Source: Pseudomonas mandelii
GTDB lineage: Bacteria > Pseudomonadota > Gammaproteobacteria > Pseudomonadales > Pseudomonadaceae
Reading direction: 5' to 3'
Assembly: GCF_006438925.1 (NCBI RefSeq)
Contig: NZ_RCZA01000004.1
Location: forward strand, 124,001-188,000
DNA length: 64,000 nt
Positions 10,946-17,727 of the stretch are shown here, piece after piece (within the stretch, counting starts at the first letter, position 1; every line of letters starts with the position of its first letter). The translations under genes and the position numbers were made by a program. The notes under the pieces were generated by a model, which was not told the origin of the DNA, did not search any database, and saw only the letters and a list, made by a program, of their open reading frames with translations.

Positions 10946-11625
10946 TCGAACTGTTCCAGGCGCAGACGATCGAGAATGGCGATCTGGCGGCCGTCCTGGG
11001 TGATGATGTTTTCATCGATCAGGCGACGGATGATCCGCGAAAAGGTTTCCGGCTGAATGGACAGATGCCCGGCAATCAATTGCTTGGCCATCGGCAGTTC
11101 GAATTGGCTGCCAACGGTTTGCTGGCGCACCAGTTGCGTCAGCAGATAGCGCACGACCCGGTGGGTGGCGTTTTTCAGGGACAGGGTTTCGATTTCGTTG
11201 ACCCGTTGATGCAGGCGAACGCAGAGCTTGCCGAGCAGCGCGAAGGTCAGTCGGCTATTGCTTTGCAACAGGCGCATGTAGGTGTTGTTGGATAACCGGT
11301 AGAGCTGAGTCGGGCAGATCGCTTCGGCCGAGGCCACATAATTCGGGGTGTCCATCAGCATCATCGCTTCGGCGAAGGTTTGCCGGTCACCAATGACCTC
11401 AAACACTTTCTCCTGCCCATCCGGTGTCAGGCGGTAGATTTTCACCGCGCCGGCAATGATGAAATAAAACGAGTCAGACGGCTCGCCCTGGCGGAACAAC
11501 GGTTCGCCTTTGTCGATGCTCAGCAAGTGGCTGGTACTCATCAACTCATCCAGCTGTTCTTCGTTCAACGGCTCGAACAAGTGATGACTGCGCAGAATCT
11601 GGTGATGGACGCGATGAAGCACCAT
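10942..11625 (-). CDS. dnr: Dnr, Crp/Fnr-family NO-responsive activator of denitrification genes
   Basis: 227 residues: N-terminal cyclic-nucleotide-binding-type sensor domain, a long dimer helix, and a C-terminal helix-turn-helix (HLSIQPETFSRIIRRLID). The recognition-helix ETFSR residues match FNR-type TTGAT half sites. It lacks the N-terminal cysteine cluster of FNR/ANR, as expected for DNR, which senses NO through heme. It should act at the TTGAT-N4-ATCAA boxes in this window. Upstream lie a 29-residue peptide gene, a sigma-54 promoter and three NorR-type boxes, which suggests an extra NO-dependent input to dnr. Confidence 0.93.
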   Translation of the reverse strand: MVLHRVHHQILRSHHLFEPLNEEQLDELMSTSHLLSIDKGEPLFRQGEPSDSFYFIIAGAVKIYRLTPDGQEKVFEVIGDRQTFAEAMMLMDTPNYVASAEAICPTQLYRLSNNTYMRLLQSNSRLTFALLGKLCVRLHQRVNEIETLSLKNATHRVVRYLLTQLVRQQTVGSQFELPMAKQLIAGHLSIQPETFSRIIRRLIDENIITQDGRQIAILDRLRLEQFE

Positions 11626-11666
11626 AAGAATTCATCCTGAAGATTGAGGAGGGGATGGCGATCAAG

Positions 11667-11756
11667 TCAAACGAGGCCCAGCGAGACGCCGCTGGCCAAC
11701 GCCAGAACCGAGGTCAACACCACAAACCAGGCCAGTGGCTGGATGACTTTTTTCAT
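11667..11756 (-). CDS. 29-residue single-pass membrane peptide upstream of dnr
   Basis: The ATG at 11756 has a clear AGGAG ribosome site about 6 bp upstream. The peptide starts MKKVIQPLAWF and continues as one hydrophobic helix to LGLV, with two N-terminal lysines. It lies 41 bp upstream of dnr on the same strand and about 45 bp downstream of the predicted sigma-54 start site, so it is probably the first gene of the dnr-dnrP transcript. I do not recognise a function; a membrane microprotein or a leader peptide are both possible. Confidence 0.6.
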   Translation of the reverse strand: MKKVIQPLAWFVVLTSVLALASGVSLGLV

Positions 11757-11782
11757 GACGACTCCTGGGGGATCGAGAAGGA

Positions 11783-11812
11783 TCAAGGTTTCTTTGATTC
11801 CTGAAACCTTGA
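11783..11812. promoter_or_regulatory. Perfect 10-bp inverted repeat at the predicted dnr transcription start
   Basis: Arms TCAAGGTTTC (11783-11792) and GAAACCTTGA (11803-11812) are exact reverse complements around a 10-bp centre. The repeat touches the -12 element of the sigma-54 promoter and covers the expected start site near 11801, so a DNA operator is more likely than an RNA hairpin. No T-run follows. Confidence 0.5.
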
Positions 11813-11827
11813 GCAAGACGCGGGCCA
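11812..11827 (-). promoter_or_regulatory. Sigma-54 promoter for the small peptide-dnr-dnrP genes
   Basis: On the minus strand TGGCCCG-CGTC-TTGCT matches the -24/-12 consensus TGGCACG-N4-TTGCW with one change. The invariant GG and GC are spaced exactly. The three NorR-type boxes begin 42 bp upstream of the -24 GG. Confidence 0.72.
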
Positions 11828-11867
11828 TGCCTGGAGGCCTTTGTTTATTAGGGTTGTCAGATATGAG

Positions 11868-11924
11868 GGTAAAAAACACCACAAGGTTTAGGGTTTAAAT
11901 AACCATTAAAGGGTCATTTGTACC
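11868..11924. promoter_or_regulatory. Three NorR-type enhancer boxes (GGT-N7-ACC) between dnr and nnrS
   Basis: Boxes at 11868-11880, 11892-11904 and 11912-11924 each fit GGT-N7-ACC, the core reported for NorR. Centre spacings are 24 and 20 bp. They lie between a minus-strand sigma-54 promoter (dnr) and a plus-strand one (nnrS). Confidence 0.72.
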
Positions 11925-11980
11925 CTGAATGGATTTCATCGGCGGCACGCGAGGCTTGCTACCGGCGCGGATCGGCATCG

Positions 11981-11996
11981 GGGCACGCCCTTTGCA
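11981..11996 (+). promoter_or_regulatory. Sigma-54 promoter for nnrS
   Basis: GGGCACG-CCCT-TTGCA matches TGGCACG-N4-TTGCA except for the first base, with correct GG-to-GC spacing. It starts 57 bp after the last NorR-type box and about 115 bp before nnrS. A weak FNR-like sequence (TTGATCTGCGACAA, 12000-12013) follows at once. Confidence 0.65.
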
Positions 11997-12109
11997 CACT
12001 TGATCTGCGACAAAGGCAATTCATCGTCAATACCCGATGATTGCCCCCGGACTTACCTCGACGCGTGCGGGTTAGCGTCAGGTCTGCAGCAAGGTAAAGG
12101 AGTGGCTTT

Positions 12110-13300
12110 ATGCAAGTGCTTGACCGCCGTAAAGCGATGGCCATCGCGCCGCTGTTACGTTTGGCCTTTCGGCCATTTTTCCTCGCCGGCTGCCTTCTGG
12201 CAGTGCTGGTCATTCCGCTCTGGCTGGCCGCCTTCAATGGTGCGCTTTCCGGTTGGCAGCCGGCGGGTGGCTGGCTGGGCTGGCATCGACACGAATTGCT
12301 GTTCGGATTCGGCTTGGCAATCATCGCGGGTTTTCTACTGACGGCGGTGCAGACCTGGACCGGTCGCCCCGGCCTCAGCGGGCGACCACTCGCCGCGCTG
12401 GCATTGCTGTGGTTGTTGGCGCGGGTGGCCTGGCTGGTCAATGCCCCGTTGCCCGTGCTCGCCGTGCTGGAACTGGCGTTCCCGCTGGCGGTGGCCGCGC
12501 TCATGGGTTTCACCTTGTGGAAGGTGCGGCAGAAACGTAACTACCCGATTGCGGTGGTGCTGCTGTTGTTAGCGGCAGCCGATGGGTTGTCGCTGTACGG
12601 CCTGGTCGAAGGTCATGAAGGCTGGCAGCGTCAAGGCGTGCTGACCGGCCTCTGGCTGGTGGCGGCGATGATGGGGTTGATCGGTGGGCGAGTCATTCCG
12701 TTCTTCATCCAGCGCGGCCTCGGCAAGGTCGATGGCGTGACCCCTTGGCCCTGGCTCGATTGGCTGCTGCTGATTGGCTCACCGCTGGTGGCGTTGTTGT
12801 ATGCCGCGGGACCTGCGCTGGACCCCAATCTCGGGGCGGGCCTGTTGTTCACCGTGTTGGCCGCCGGGCATCTGGTGCGCCTGGTTCGCTGGCATGATCG
12901 CGCCCTCTGGCGCGTGCCGTTGCTGTGGTCGTTGTACCTGGCTTATGCCTGGTTGGCGGTGGCCTGTTTCGCAATGGCGCTGTGGCATTTCGGCGTGCCG
13001 ATCAATCCAAGTCTGGCGGTGCATTGCCTGACGATCGGAGCGATGGGCGGCCTGGTGTTGGCGATGATTGCGCGGGTCAGCCTGGGCCACACCGGCCGTG
13101 CGCTGGAGCCGCCATCGGGCATGACCCTGGCGTTCATTTTGCTCAACCTGGCCTGTTTGAGCCGGGTCGTGTTGATCCTGTTTTTCCCCTTGCCGGCGTT
13201 GTGGCTGGCCGGCCTGTGTTGGACGCTGGCGTTTGCTCTGTATGCCTGGCGTTATGGGCCGATGCTGTTGCGGGCCCGGGTGGACGGCCATCCGGGCTAA
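12110..13300 (+). CDS. nnrS: NnrS family heme- and copper-containing membrane protein
   Basis: 396 residues with about 12 hydrophobic segments. The N-terminal LLRLAFRPFFL and WHRHELLFGF motifs, and later HCLTIGAMGGLVLAMIARVSLGHTGR, are characteristic of NnrS. In the family it lessens NO stress in the cell, particularly protecting iron metabolism; the mechanism is unsettled. GGAG at about 12098 supports the ATG at 12110. Divergent from dnr, with predicted sigma-54/NorR control from the shared intergenic region. Confidence 0.93.
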   Translation: MQVLDRRKAMAIAPLLRLAFRPFFLAGCLLAVLVIPLWLAAFNGALSGWQPAGGWLGWHRHELLFGFGLAIIAGFLLTAVQTWTGRPGLSGRPLAALALLWLLARVAWLVNAPLPVLAVLELAFPLAVAALMGFTLWKVRQKRNYPIAVVLLLLAAADGLSLYGLVEGHEGWQRQGVLTGLWLVAAMMGLIGGRVIPFFIQRGLGKVDGVTPWPWLDWLLLIGSPLVALLYAAGPALDPNLGAGLLFTVLAAGHLVRLVRWHDRALWRVPLLWSLYLAYAWLAVACFAMALWHFGVPINPSLAVHCLTIGAMGGLVLAMIARVSLGHTGRALEPPSGMTLAFILLNLACLSRVVLILFFPLPALWLAGLCWTLAFALYAWRYGPMLLRARVDGHPG

Positions 13301-13328
13301 CCACGTGAACTGATGGAGGCTGCCAGTG

Positions 13329-13766
13329 ATGTATCCCTTTTTACTGGTCACCCACTTGCTGGCGGCGATTGCCTTCATCGGCACGCTGTTTTTCGAGGTG
13401 GTGATCTGGCACAACGCCCGCCAGCAGGTGGCGGTTAGCGCGCAAACGGGCGCCGATCAAGCGATTGCGGTGCGCTCGCGCAAGGTGCTGCATGGCGTGG
13501 TGTTGCTGTTGTATGGCGCCGGCATCAGCCTGGCGTGGCAACACCGTGGCGTATTGAGTCAGCCGCTGGCGAGCAGTTTTGGCACCTTGCTGAGCCTGAA
13601 GATCTTGCTGGCCCTGAGCATCATCGGCCATTACTTCCTGCTGGCGTACTGGCTGAAAAGCGCACGCCTGACCACGACCCGCGCCACTTGGATTCGCCGC
13701 AGCATCCTCGGGCACATGGTGTTGATCGTGATCCTGGCCAAGGCCATGTTCTATTGGCACGGTTGA
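13329..13766 (+). CDS. CopD-like four-helix integral membrane protein
   Basis: 145 residues from ATG 13329, with a GGAGG-type site upstream; a GTG 3 bp earlier is the alternative. Four membrane helices with conserved histidines near helix ends (THLLAAIAFIGTLFFEV, KVLHGVVLLLYG, IIGHYFLLAYWL, LGHMVLIVILAK) resemble the CopD / HemJ-like fold, which can bind heme or copper. It is 28 bp after nnrS and probably in the same transcript, so a role in the NO or metal response is inferred only from position. Confidence 0.65.
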   Translation: MYPFLLVTHLLAAIAFIGTLFFEVVIWHNARQQVAVSAQTGADQAIAVRSRKVLHGVVLLLYGAGISLAWQHRGVLSQPLASSFGTLLSLKILLALSIIGHYFLLAYWLKSARLTTTRATWIRRSILGHMVLIVILAKAMFYWHG

Positions 13767-13790
13767 CCGCCCGACATCCCTGACAAACAA

Positions 13791-13822
13791 AACCCGCGTC
13801 AACCGATGGGTTGGCGCGGGTT
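13791..13822. terminator. Bidirectional terminator hairpin between the nnrS operon and dnrN
   Basis: Arms AACCCGCGTCAACC and GGTTGGCGCGGGTT form a 14-bp stem with one G-U pair and a GATG loop, placed between two convergent genes. A-rich sequence on the left gives a T-run for minus-strand transcripts; the plus-strand side lacks a strong T-run. Confidence 0.75.
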
Positions 13823-13841
13823 GAGTGTGAGCGGCAATCGA

Positions 13842-14516
13842 TCAATGGCGAGGTTTAAGGGCGTTGACGAACAGCACGTTGTTTTCCAGATGGATGTGTT
13901 GCATCAGGTCATCACGAAACTCCAGCAGCCCACGATACAGGGCACGCCAGGTGTTACAGGCATCGGCCGGCGGGGTGATGTTGTTGGTCAGTGCGAGCAG
14001 CCTTTCGAGGGCTTCGCCATGTTGATCATGTTCAAAGCGCAGCACCTGGATCGGCGGCGCGGCCTGAGGGCCGATGCCCTGTTGCAGCATCGGGAAGAGC
14101 ACTTGTTCTTCCTTGAGCATGTGGCCTTCGAGTTCTTGTTGCATGTCGGTCAGCAGATCGGCCAGGCCATTAGGGCAGCTGTTGCGCGCACCATGGACTT
14201 GCTCGACACGACGGGCCAGGCGGATCAGTTCCGGCAGTTGCTCGCGATGGCGGGCGTGGTAGCGCGCCAGAAGGTGGGCGATCAATAGCTCCGAGGGTTC
14301 GCTGCGCCAATCGTGTTGGGTTTCGTCGGTGTCTTGCAGCCGGTGCAGCGCATCGGCGATCAGCACCGGGTCGAGGTCTTTGCCAGCCGCCGCTTCGCGC
14401 AGGCTTTTATGCCCGCCATAGCAGAAGTCCAGTTTGAAGGTGTGGAAAATCCGCGTGGCGCCGGGAATGTCGCAAGCCAGTTGGCCGAGGCTTTGTTCCA
14501 GTAGGGTCAGGCTCAT
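13842..14516 (-). CDS. dnrN: DnrN/YtfE (RIC), di-iron protein for repair of NO-damaged iron centres
   Basis: 224 residues. The N-terminal ScdA-like region has DFCYGGHKSLREAA. The C-terminal hemerythrin-like four-helix domain carries the iron-binding histidines and glutamates (LLARYHARHREQLPEL, EGHMLKEEQVLFP, RFEHDQHGEALE, HIHLENNVLF). RIC proteins release iron to rebuild iron-sulfur clusters damaged by NO. Divergent from norR, with a sigma-54 promoter 44 bp upstream and three NorR-type boxes beyond it. Confidence 0.93.
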   Translation of the reverse strand: MSLTLLEQSLGQLACDIPGATRIFHTFKLDFCYGGHKSLREAAAGKDLDPVLIADALHRLQDTDETQHDWRSEPSELLIAHLLARYHARHREQLPELIRLARRVEQVHGARNSCPNGLADLLTDMQQELEGHMLKEEQVLFPMLQQGIGPQAAPPIQVLRFEHDQHGEALERLLALTNNITPPADACNTWRALYRGLLEFRDDLMQHIHLENNVLFVNALKPRH

Positions 14517-14559
14517 CAGGGGGTTCCTTGTTTGGATTTCAACGGTTCCCCAGGCTCAT

Positions 14560-14575
14560 TGCACCCGGCATGCCA
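14560..14575 (-). promoter_or_regulatory. Sigma-54 promoter for dnrN
   Basis: On the minus strand TGGCATG-CCGG-GTGCA fits the -24/-12 consensus with correct GG-to-GC spacing and two mismatches. The nearest NorR-type box begins 42 bp upstream of the -24 GG, exactly as at dnr. Confidence 0.7.
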
Positions 14576-14615
14576 TATTTAACGTATTGAAAAATATGAC
14601 TTAATTTTTAGTTGT

Positions 14616-14672
14616 GGTGATAGGCACCCGGACGCTTTAGGGTGAATCCAACCATAGAGGGTAATAACTACC
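14616..14672. promoter_or_regulatory. Three NorR-type enhancer boxes between dnrN and norR
   Basis: GGT-N7-ACC boxes at 14616-14628, 14641-14653 and 14660-14672, with centre spacings of 25 and 19 bp. The last ends immediately before the norR start codon, so NorR bound here could also repress its own gene. Confidence 0.78.
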
Positions 14673-16202
14673 ATGCTGCGTGAAAGCCTGGCGGCCGACC
14701 TGATTGTCGAGTTGCCCAATGCTGTGCGGTTGCAACGACTGGTCCATACCCTGCGCGAGTACTTCAACAGCGGCGCCGTGGGATTGCTGCGTCTGGATGA
14801 CGACAGCCTCAGGCCGGTGGCGACGGTGGGGCTGGTGCATGAAGCGTTGGGCCGCCGGTTTGTCATCGCCCAGCATCCGCGGCTGGCGGCGATCATGGCG
14901 TCGCGCGAACCCACCTGGTTCGAGCCCGACAGTCGCCTGCCGGACCCCTATGACGGCTTGCTCGACGGCCACGCCGGCGAACCGCTGCCGGTGCACGACT
15001 GCATGGGCGTGAGCCTGTACGTGGAGGGGCGGATCTGGGGCGCGATCACCCTCGATGCGCTGCACGCCGGGACCTTCGACAGCCGTGCGCGGGAAGAGCT
15101 CAAGCGCTGCACCTTGCAGATCGAAGCCGCCGTGCGAGTCACCCGGCTCGAGCAGGAAAACCGCAGCCTGCGCTTGTCCCGCAGCGATATTCAAGACGTA
15201 CGCAGGCCGGCGGACGAAGGCGAAATCCTCGGGCAGAGTGAGGTGCTGCATCAGTTGCTCAATGAACTGGACGTACTGGCCGACTCCGAGCTGCCGGTGT
15301 TGCTGCTGGGCGAGACCGGCGTCGGCAAAGAACTGTTCGCCCGGCGCTTGCATCGCCTGTCGCGCCGCAGTCATAAGCCGTTGGTGCAGGTCAACTGCGC
15401 CGCGTTGCCGGAGTCTCTGGCAGAGAGTGAATTGTTCGGTCATGTCAAAGGCGCGTTTTCCGGCGCCACCAGTGACCGTGCCGGACGTTTCGATGCGGCC
15501 AACGGTGGCACGCTGTTTCTCGATGAAGTCGGTGAATTGCCATTGGCCGTGCAAGCGAAGCTGCTGCGCACCCTGCAGAACGGCGAGATCCAGCGCCTCG
15601 GCGCCGACAAGCCGTTGCATGTCGATGTGCGCATCATCGCCGCGACCAACCGGCACCTGCCGGACAGCATCCGCGACGGCTTGTTTCGGGCCGATCTGTA
15701 TCACCGGCTCTCGGTGTACCCGGTGCCGATTCCGCCGCTGCGCGAGCGAGGCAATGATGTATTGATGCTGGCCGGGCATTTCCTTGAACTCAATCGGACG
15801 CGGCTCGGCCTGCGCGGTTTGCGTCTGTCGCCGGCGGCCGAGCGAGCGCTGCTGACGTACAGTTGGCCGGGCAATGTGCGCGAGCTGGAACATGTGATCA
15901 GCCGAGCCGCGTTGAAGCAGCTCAGTCGCGGCACCAGTCGCACCCTGATCATGACGCTGGAGCCCGAGATTCTCGACCTCGACAGTGCCGTGGGCGGGCA
16001 GGGTGCGGTCGCCGAAAGTCCCCTGGACGTTACGGCTGATGAGCCGTTCCAGCCTCTGGGTGAAGCGGTCGACGATTACCAGCGCAAGAAAATTCTCCAG
16101 GCCTTGAGCCTGTCCGGGGAGAACTGGGCCAGCGCTGCGCGGATTCTGGAAGTCGATCCCAGCAACCTGCACAAACTGGCTCGGCGTCTGCGTCTCAAAT
16201 AA
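14673..16202 (+). CDS. norR: NorR, NO-sensing sigma-54-dependent activator
   Basis: 509 residues: an N-terminal GAF domain (about 1-180), a central AAA+ domain with Walker A GETGVGKE (213-220) and the sigma-54 contact loop GAFSGA, and a C-terminal Fis-type helix-turn-helix (ASAARILEVDPSNLHKLARRL). Residues matching the E. coli NorR non-heme iron site are present: Asp91 and Asp94 (DPYDG), His108 and Cys110 (VHDC), and an aspartate in ITLDAL. It should activate sigma-54 promoters when NO binds. Likely targets here are dnrN, dnr and nnrS. Confidence 0.94.
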   Translation: MLRESLAADLIVELPNAVRLQRLVHTLREYFNSGAVGLLRLDDDSLRPVATVGLVHEALGRRFVIAQHPRLAAIMASREPTWFEPDSRLPDPYDGLLDGHAGEPLPVHDCMGVSLYVEGRIWGAITLDALHAGTFDSRAREELKRCTLQIEAAVRVTRLEQENRSLRLSRSDIQDVRRPADEGEILGQSEVLHQLLNELDVLADSELPVLLLGETGVGKELFARRLHRLSRRSHKPLVQVNCAALPESLAESELFGHVKGAFSGATSDRAGRFDAANGGTLFLDEVGELPLAVQAKLLRTLQNGEIQRLGADKPLHVDVRIIAATNRHLPDSIRDGLFRADLYHRLSVYPVPIPPLRERGNDVLMLAGHFLELNRTRLGLRGLRLSPAAERALLTYSWPGNVRELEHVISRAALKQLSRGTSRTLIMTLEPEILDLDSAVGGQGAVAESPLDVTADEPFQPLGEAVDDYQRKKILQALSLSGENWASAARILEVDPSNLHKLARRLRLK

Positions 16203-16204
16203 GG

Positions 16205-16218
16205 TTGATGGTGGTCAA
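16205..16218. promoter_or_regulatory. Putative ANR/DNR box upstream of pdxH
   Basis: TTGAT-GGTG-GTCAA matches the FNR consensus at 9 of 10 half-site positions. It starts 2 bp after the norR stop and ends 57 bp before the pdxH start, the same distance as at norC. Confidence 0.6.
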
Positions 16219-16274
16219 GGTGGTGTTGCGCAGTGTCTTGCACACTGGGCGGAACCTTTTTGGAGATCACCGTC

Positions 16275-16922
16275 ATGCCCCTTTCCCTGGCACAGATGCG
16301 CCGCAACTACACCCTTTTTGGCCTGCAAGACGATTCGGCGCTGGACGACCCGTTGGCGATGTTCCGGCAATGGCTGCAACTGGCCCGCGACACCGAGCGC
16401 GCGCCTGTCGAAGCCAACAGCATGGTGTTGGCGACCGTCGACAGTGAAGGGCGCCCGCACTGCCGGGTGCTGTTGCTCAAGGGCTGGAGCGATGAGGGCT
16501 TCACCTTTTTCGGCAATTACCAGAGTGACAAAGGCCAGCAACTGGCCGCCAACCCGCATGCCGCCATGACCTTTTTCTGGCCGGGGCTGGAGCGTCAGGT
16601 GCGTATCGAAGGCCAGGTCTCCAGGCTCGACCCGGCGCTGTCGGATGCGTACTTCGATTCCCGCTCACAGGACAGTCGCCTGGGCGCCTGGGCTTCACCG
16701 CAAAGCCGGCCGCTGGCCAATCGGGCCGAGCTTGAATCGCTGTTGCTACAAACCACCCAACGTTTTGCCGGCAAGCCCGTGCCGCGGCCCGAGCATTGGG
16801 GCGGCTACTGCTTGCACCCTGATCGTCTTGAATTCTGGCAGGGCCGTGCCGACCGCTTGCATGACCGTCTCGATTACCGTTTGCGCGATGGCGCGTGGCA
16901 ACGCAATCGCCTGGCGCCTTGA
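16275..16922 (+). CDS. pdxH: Pyridoxamine/pyridoxine 5'-phosphate oxidase
   Basis: 215 residues from ATG 16275 ([17 protein letters not shown]), supported by GGAG about 10 bp upstream and family length. The N-terminal FMN-binding split barrel has [19 protein letters not shown]. The C-terminal signature [17 protein letters not shown], followed by RLHDR and Y, is diagnostic. It oxidises PNP or PMP to pyridoxal 5'-phosphate using FMN and molecular oxygen. Its location in an anaerobic respiration block with an FNR-type box is unexpected for an O2-using enzyme. A REPIN follows. Confidence 0.93.
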   Translation: MPLSLAQMRRNYTLFGLQDDSALDDPLAMFRQWLQLARDTERAPVEANSMVLATVDSEGRPHCRVLLLKGWSDEGFTFFGNYQSDKGQQLAANPHAAMTFFWPGLERQVRIEGQVSRLDPALSDAYFDSRSQDSRLGAWASPQSRPLANRAELESLLLQTTQRFAGKPVPRPEHWGGYCLHPDRLEFWQGRADRLHDRLDYRLRDGAWQRNRLAP

Positions 16923-16959
16923 GCCCCATTGCGCAGAACATGCAGCAATGGAGAACTGT

Positions 16960-17047
16960 GTGGGAGCGAGCCTGCTCGCGATAGCAGAGGGTCAGTCGAC
17001 ATCAATGTTGCCTGACACACCGCTATCGCGAGCAGGCTCGCTCCCAC
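16960..17047. repeat. REPIN of a second REP family (perfect 26-bp arms)
   Basis: Arms 16960-16985 and 17022-17047 are exact reverse complements containing GTGGGAGCGAGCCTGCTCGC. The same REP family recurs at 21722-21825 and singly near 22174-22200. Confidence 0.88.
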
Positions 17048-17092
17048 AGGTTTTGTGGTGCCCGACACAATCTTCATATGTCCCTGTGGAGG

Positions 17093-17108
17093 TACCTCCT
17101 TGGAGGAA
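17093..17108. promoter_or_regulatory. NarL-like 7-2-7 site upstream of moaB
   Basis: TACCTCC-TT-GGAGGAA fits the TACYYMT-N2-AKRRGTA pattern of NarL/NarP sites imperfectly in the right half. It lies 65 bp before the moaB start. It contains the palindrome GGAGGTACCTCC at its left edge. Confidence 0.5.
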
Positions 17109-17172
17109 TAGGCTCACCGGGAATTCCAGTTCAGGCTTTGCCACATACCCTCATTTACGGGAAGGCTTGGAT

Positions 17173-17727
17173 ATGGCCCATCTGGCGCAACGCACGTTTG
17201 AACCCCTGAACATTGCCGTGCTGACCATCAGCGATACGCGCACCTTTGACACTGACACCTCGGGGCAGACCCTCACGGATTTGCTGCAAACGGCCGGGCA
17301 TATATTGATCGATCGTGACCTGGTCAAGGACGACATTTATCAGATCCGCGCCAAGGTCTCCCACTGGATCGCCGACCCCAAGGTGCAGGTGGTATTGATG
17401 ACCGGCGGCACCGGTTTCACCGCGCGCGACAACACGCCGCAAGCGGTCTTGCCGTTGCTGGACAAACACGTGGAAGGCTTCGGTGAACTGTTCCGTCAGG
17501 TGTCCCTGGCGGAAATCGGCATGTCCAGCCTGCAATCCCGCGCATTGGCGGGGATGAGCAACGGCGTGCTGGTGTGTTGCGTTCCGGGTTCGCCGGGCGC
17601 GTGTCGAACCGCCTGGAACCAGATCCTGCTCGAACAACTGGACAGCCGCACCGGCCCGTGCAATTTCGCCCCGCATTTGAAACCGCAAGGGCAACGGGTC
17701 ATTGACGCCTGCGAGACACGCTCATGA
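17173..17727 (+). CDS. moaB: MoaB-type molybdopterin biosynthesis protein
   Basis: 184 residues from ATG 17173 with a GGGAAGG site upstream; a longer open frame reaches back through the REPIN and pdxH and is rejected. The MoaB/MogA fold is shown by IAVLTISDTRTFDTD, VVLMTGGTGFTARDNTPQAV and VCCVPGSPGACRTAW. It is expected to adenylylate molybdopterin before metal insertion by MoeA. The stop overlaps the moeA start by 4 bp. It supplies the Mo-bis-MGD pathway for NarG. Confidence 0.92.
   Translation: MAHLAQRTFEPLNIAVLTISDTRTFDTDTSGQTLTDLLQTAGHILIDRDLVKDDIYQIRAKVSHWIADPKVQVVLMTGGTGFTARDNTPQAVLPLLDKHVEGFGELFRQVSLAEIGMSSLQSRALAGMSNGVLVCCVPGSPGACRTAWNQILLEQLDSRTGPCNFAPHLKPQGQRVIDACETRS

Noticed and set aside
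11652-11665. FNR half site (TTGATCGCCATCCC on the minus strand) just upstream of dnr
   Set aside because: Only the left half matches and it overlaps the end of the small peptide gene.
11943-11960. Second sigma-54-like element CGGCACGCGAGGCTTGCT before nnrS
   Set aside because: The GG-to-GC spacing is 2 bp too long or too short in all registers; the element at 11981 fits exactly.
12000-12013. ANR box TTGATCTGCGACAA upstream of nnrS
   Set aside because: The right half (GACAA) departs at two positions; kept only as a weak possibility beside the sigma-54 element.
14637-16172. 511-codon open frame antisense to norR
   Set aside because: Shadow of norR; norR has all family motifs.
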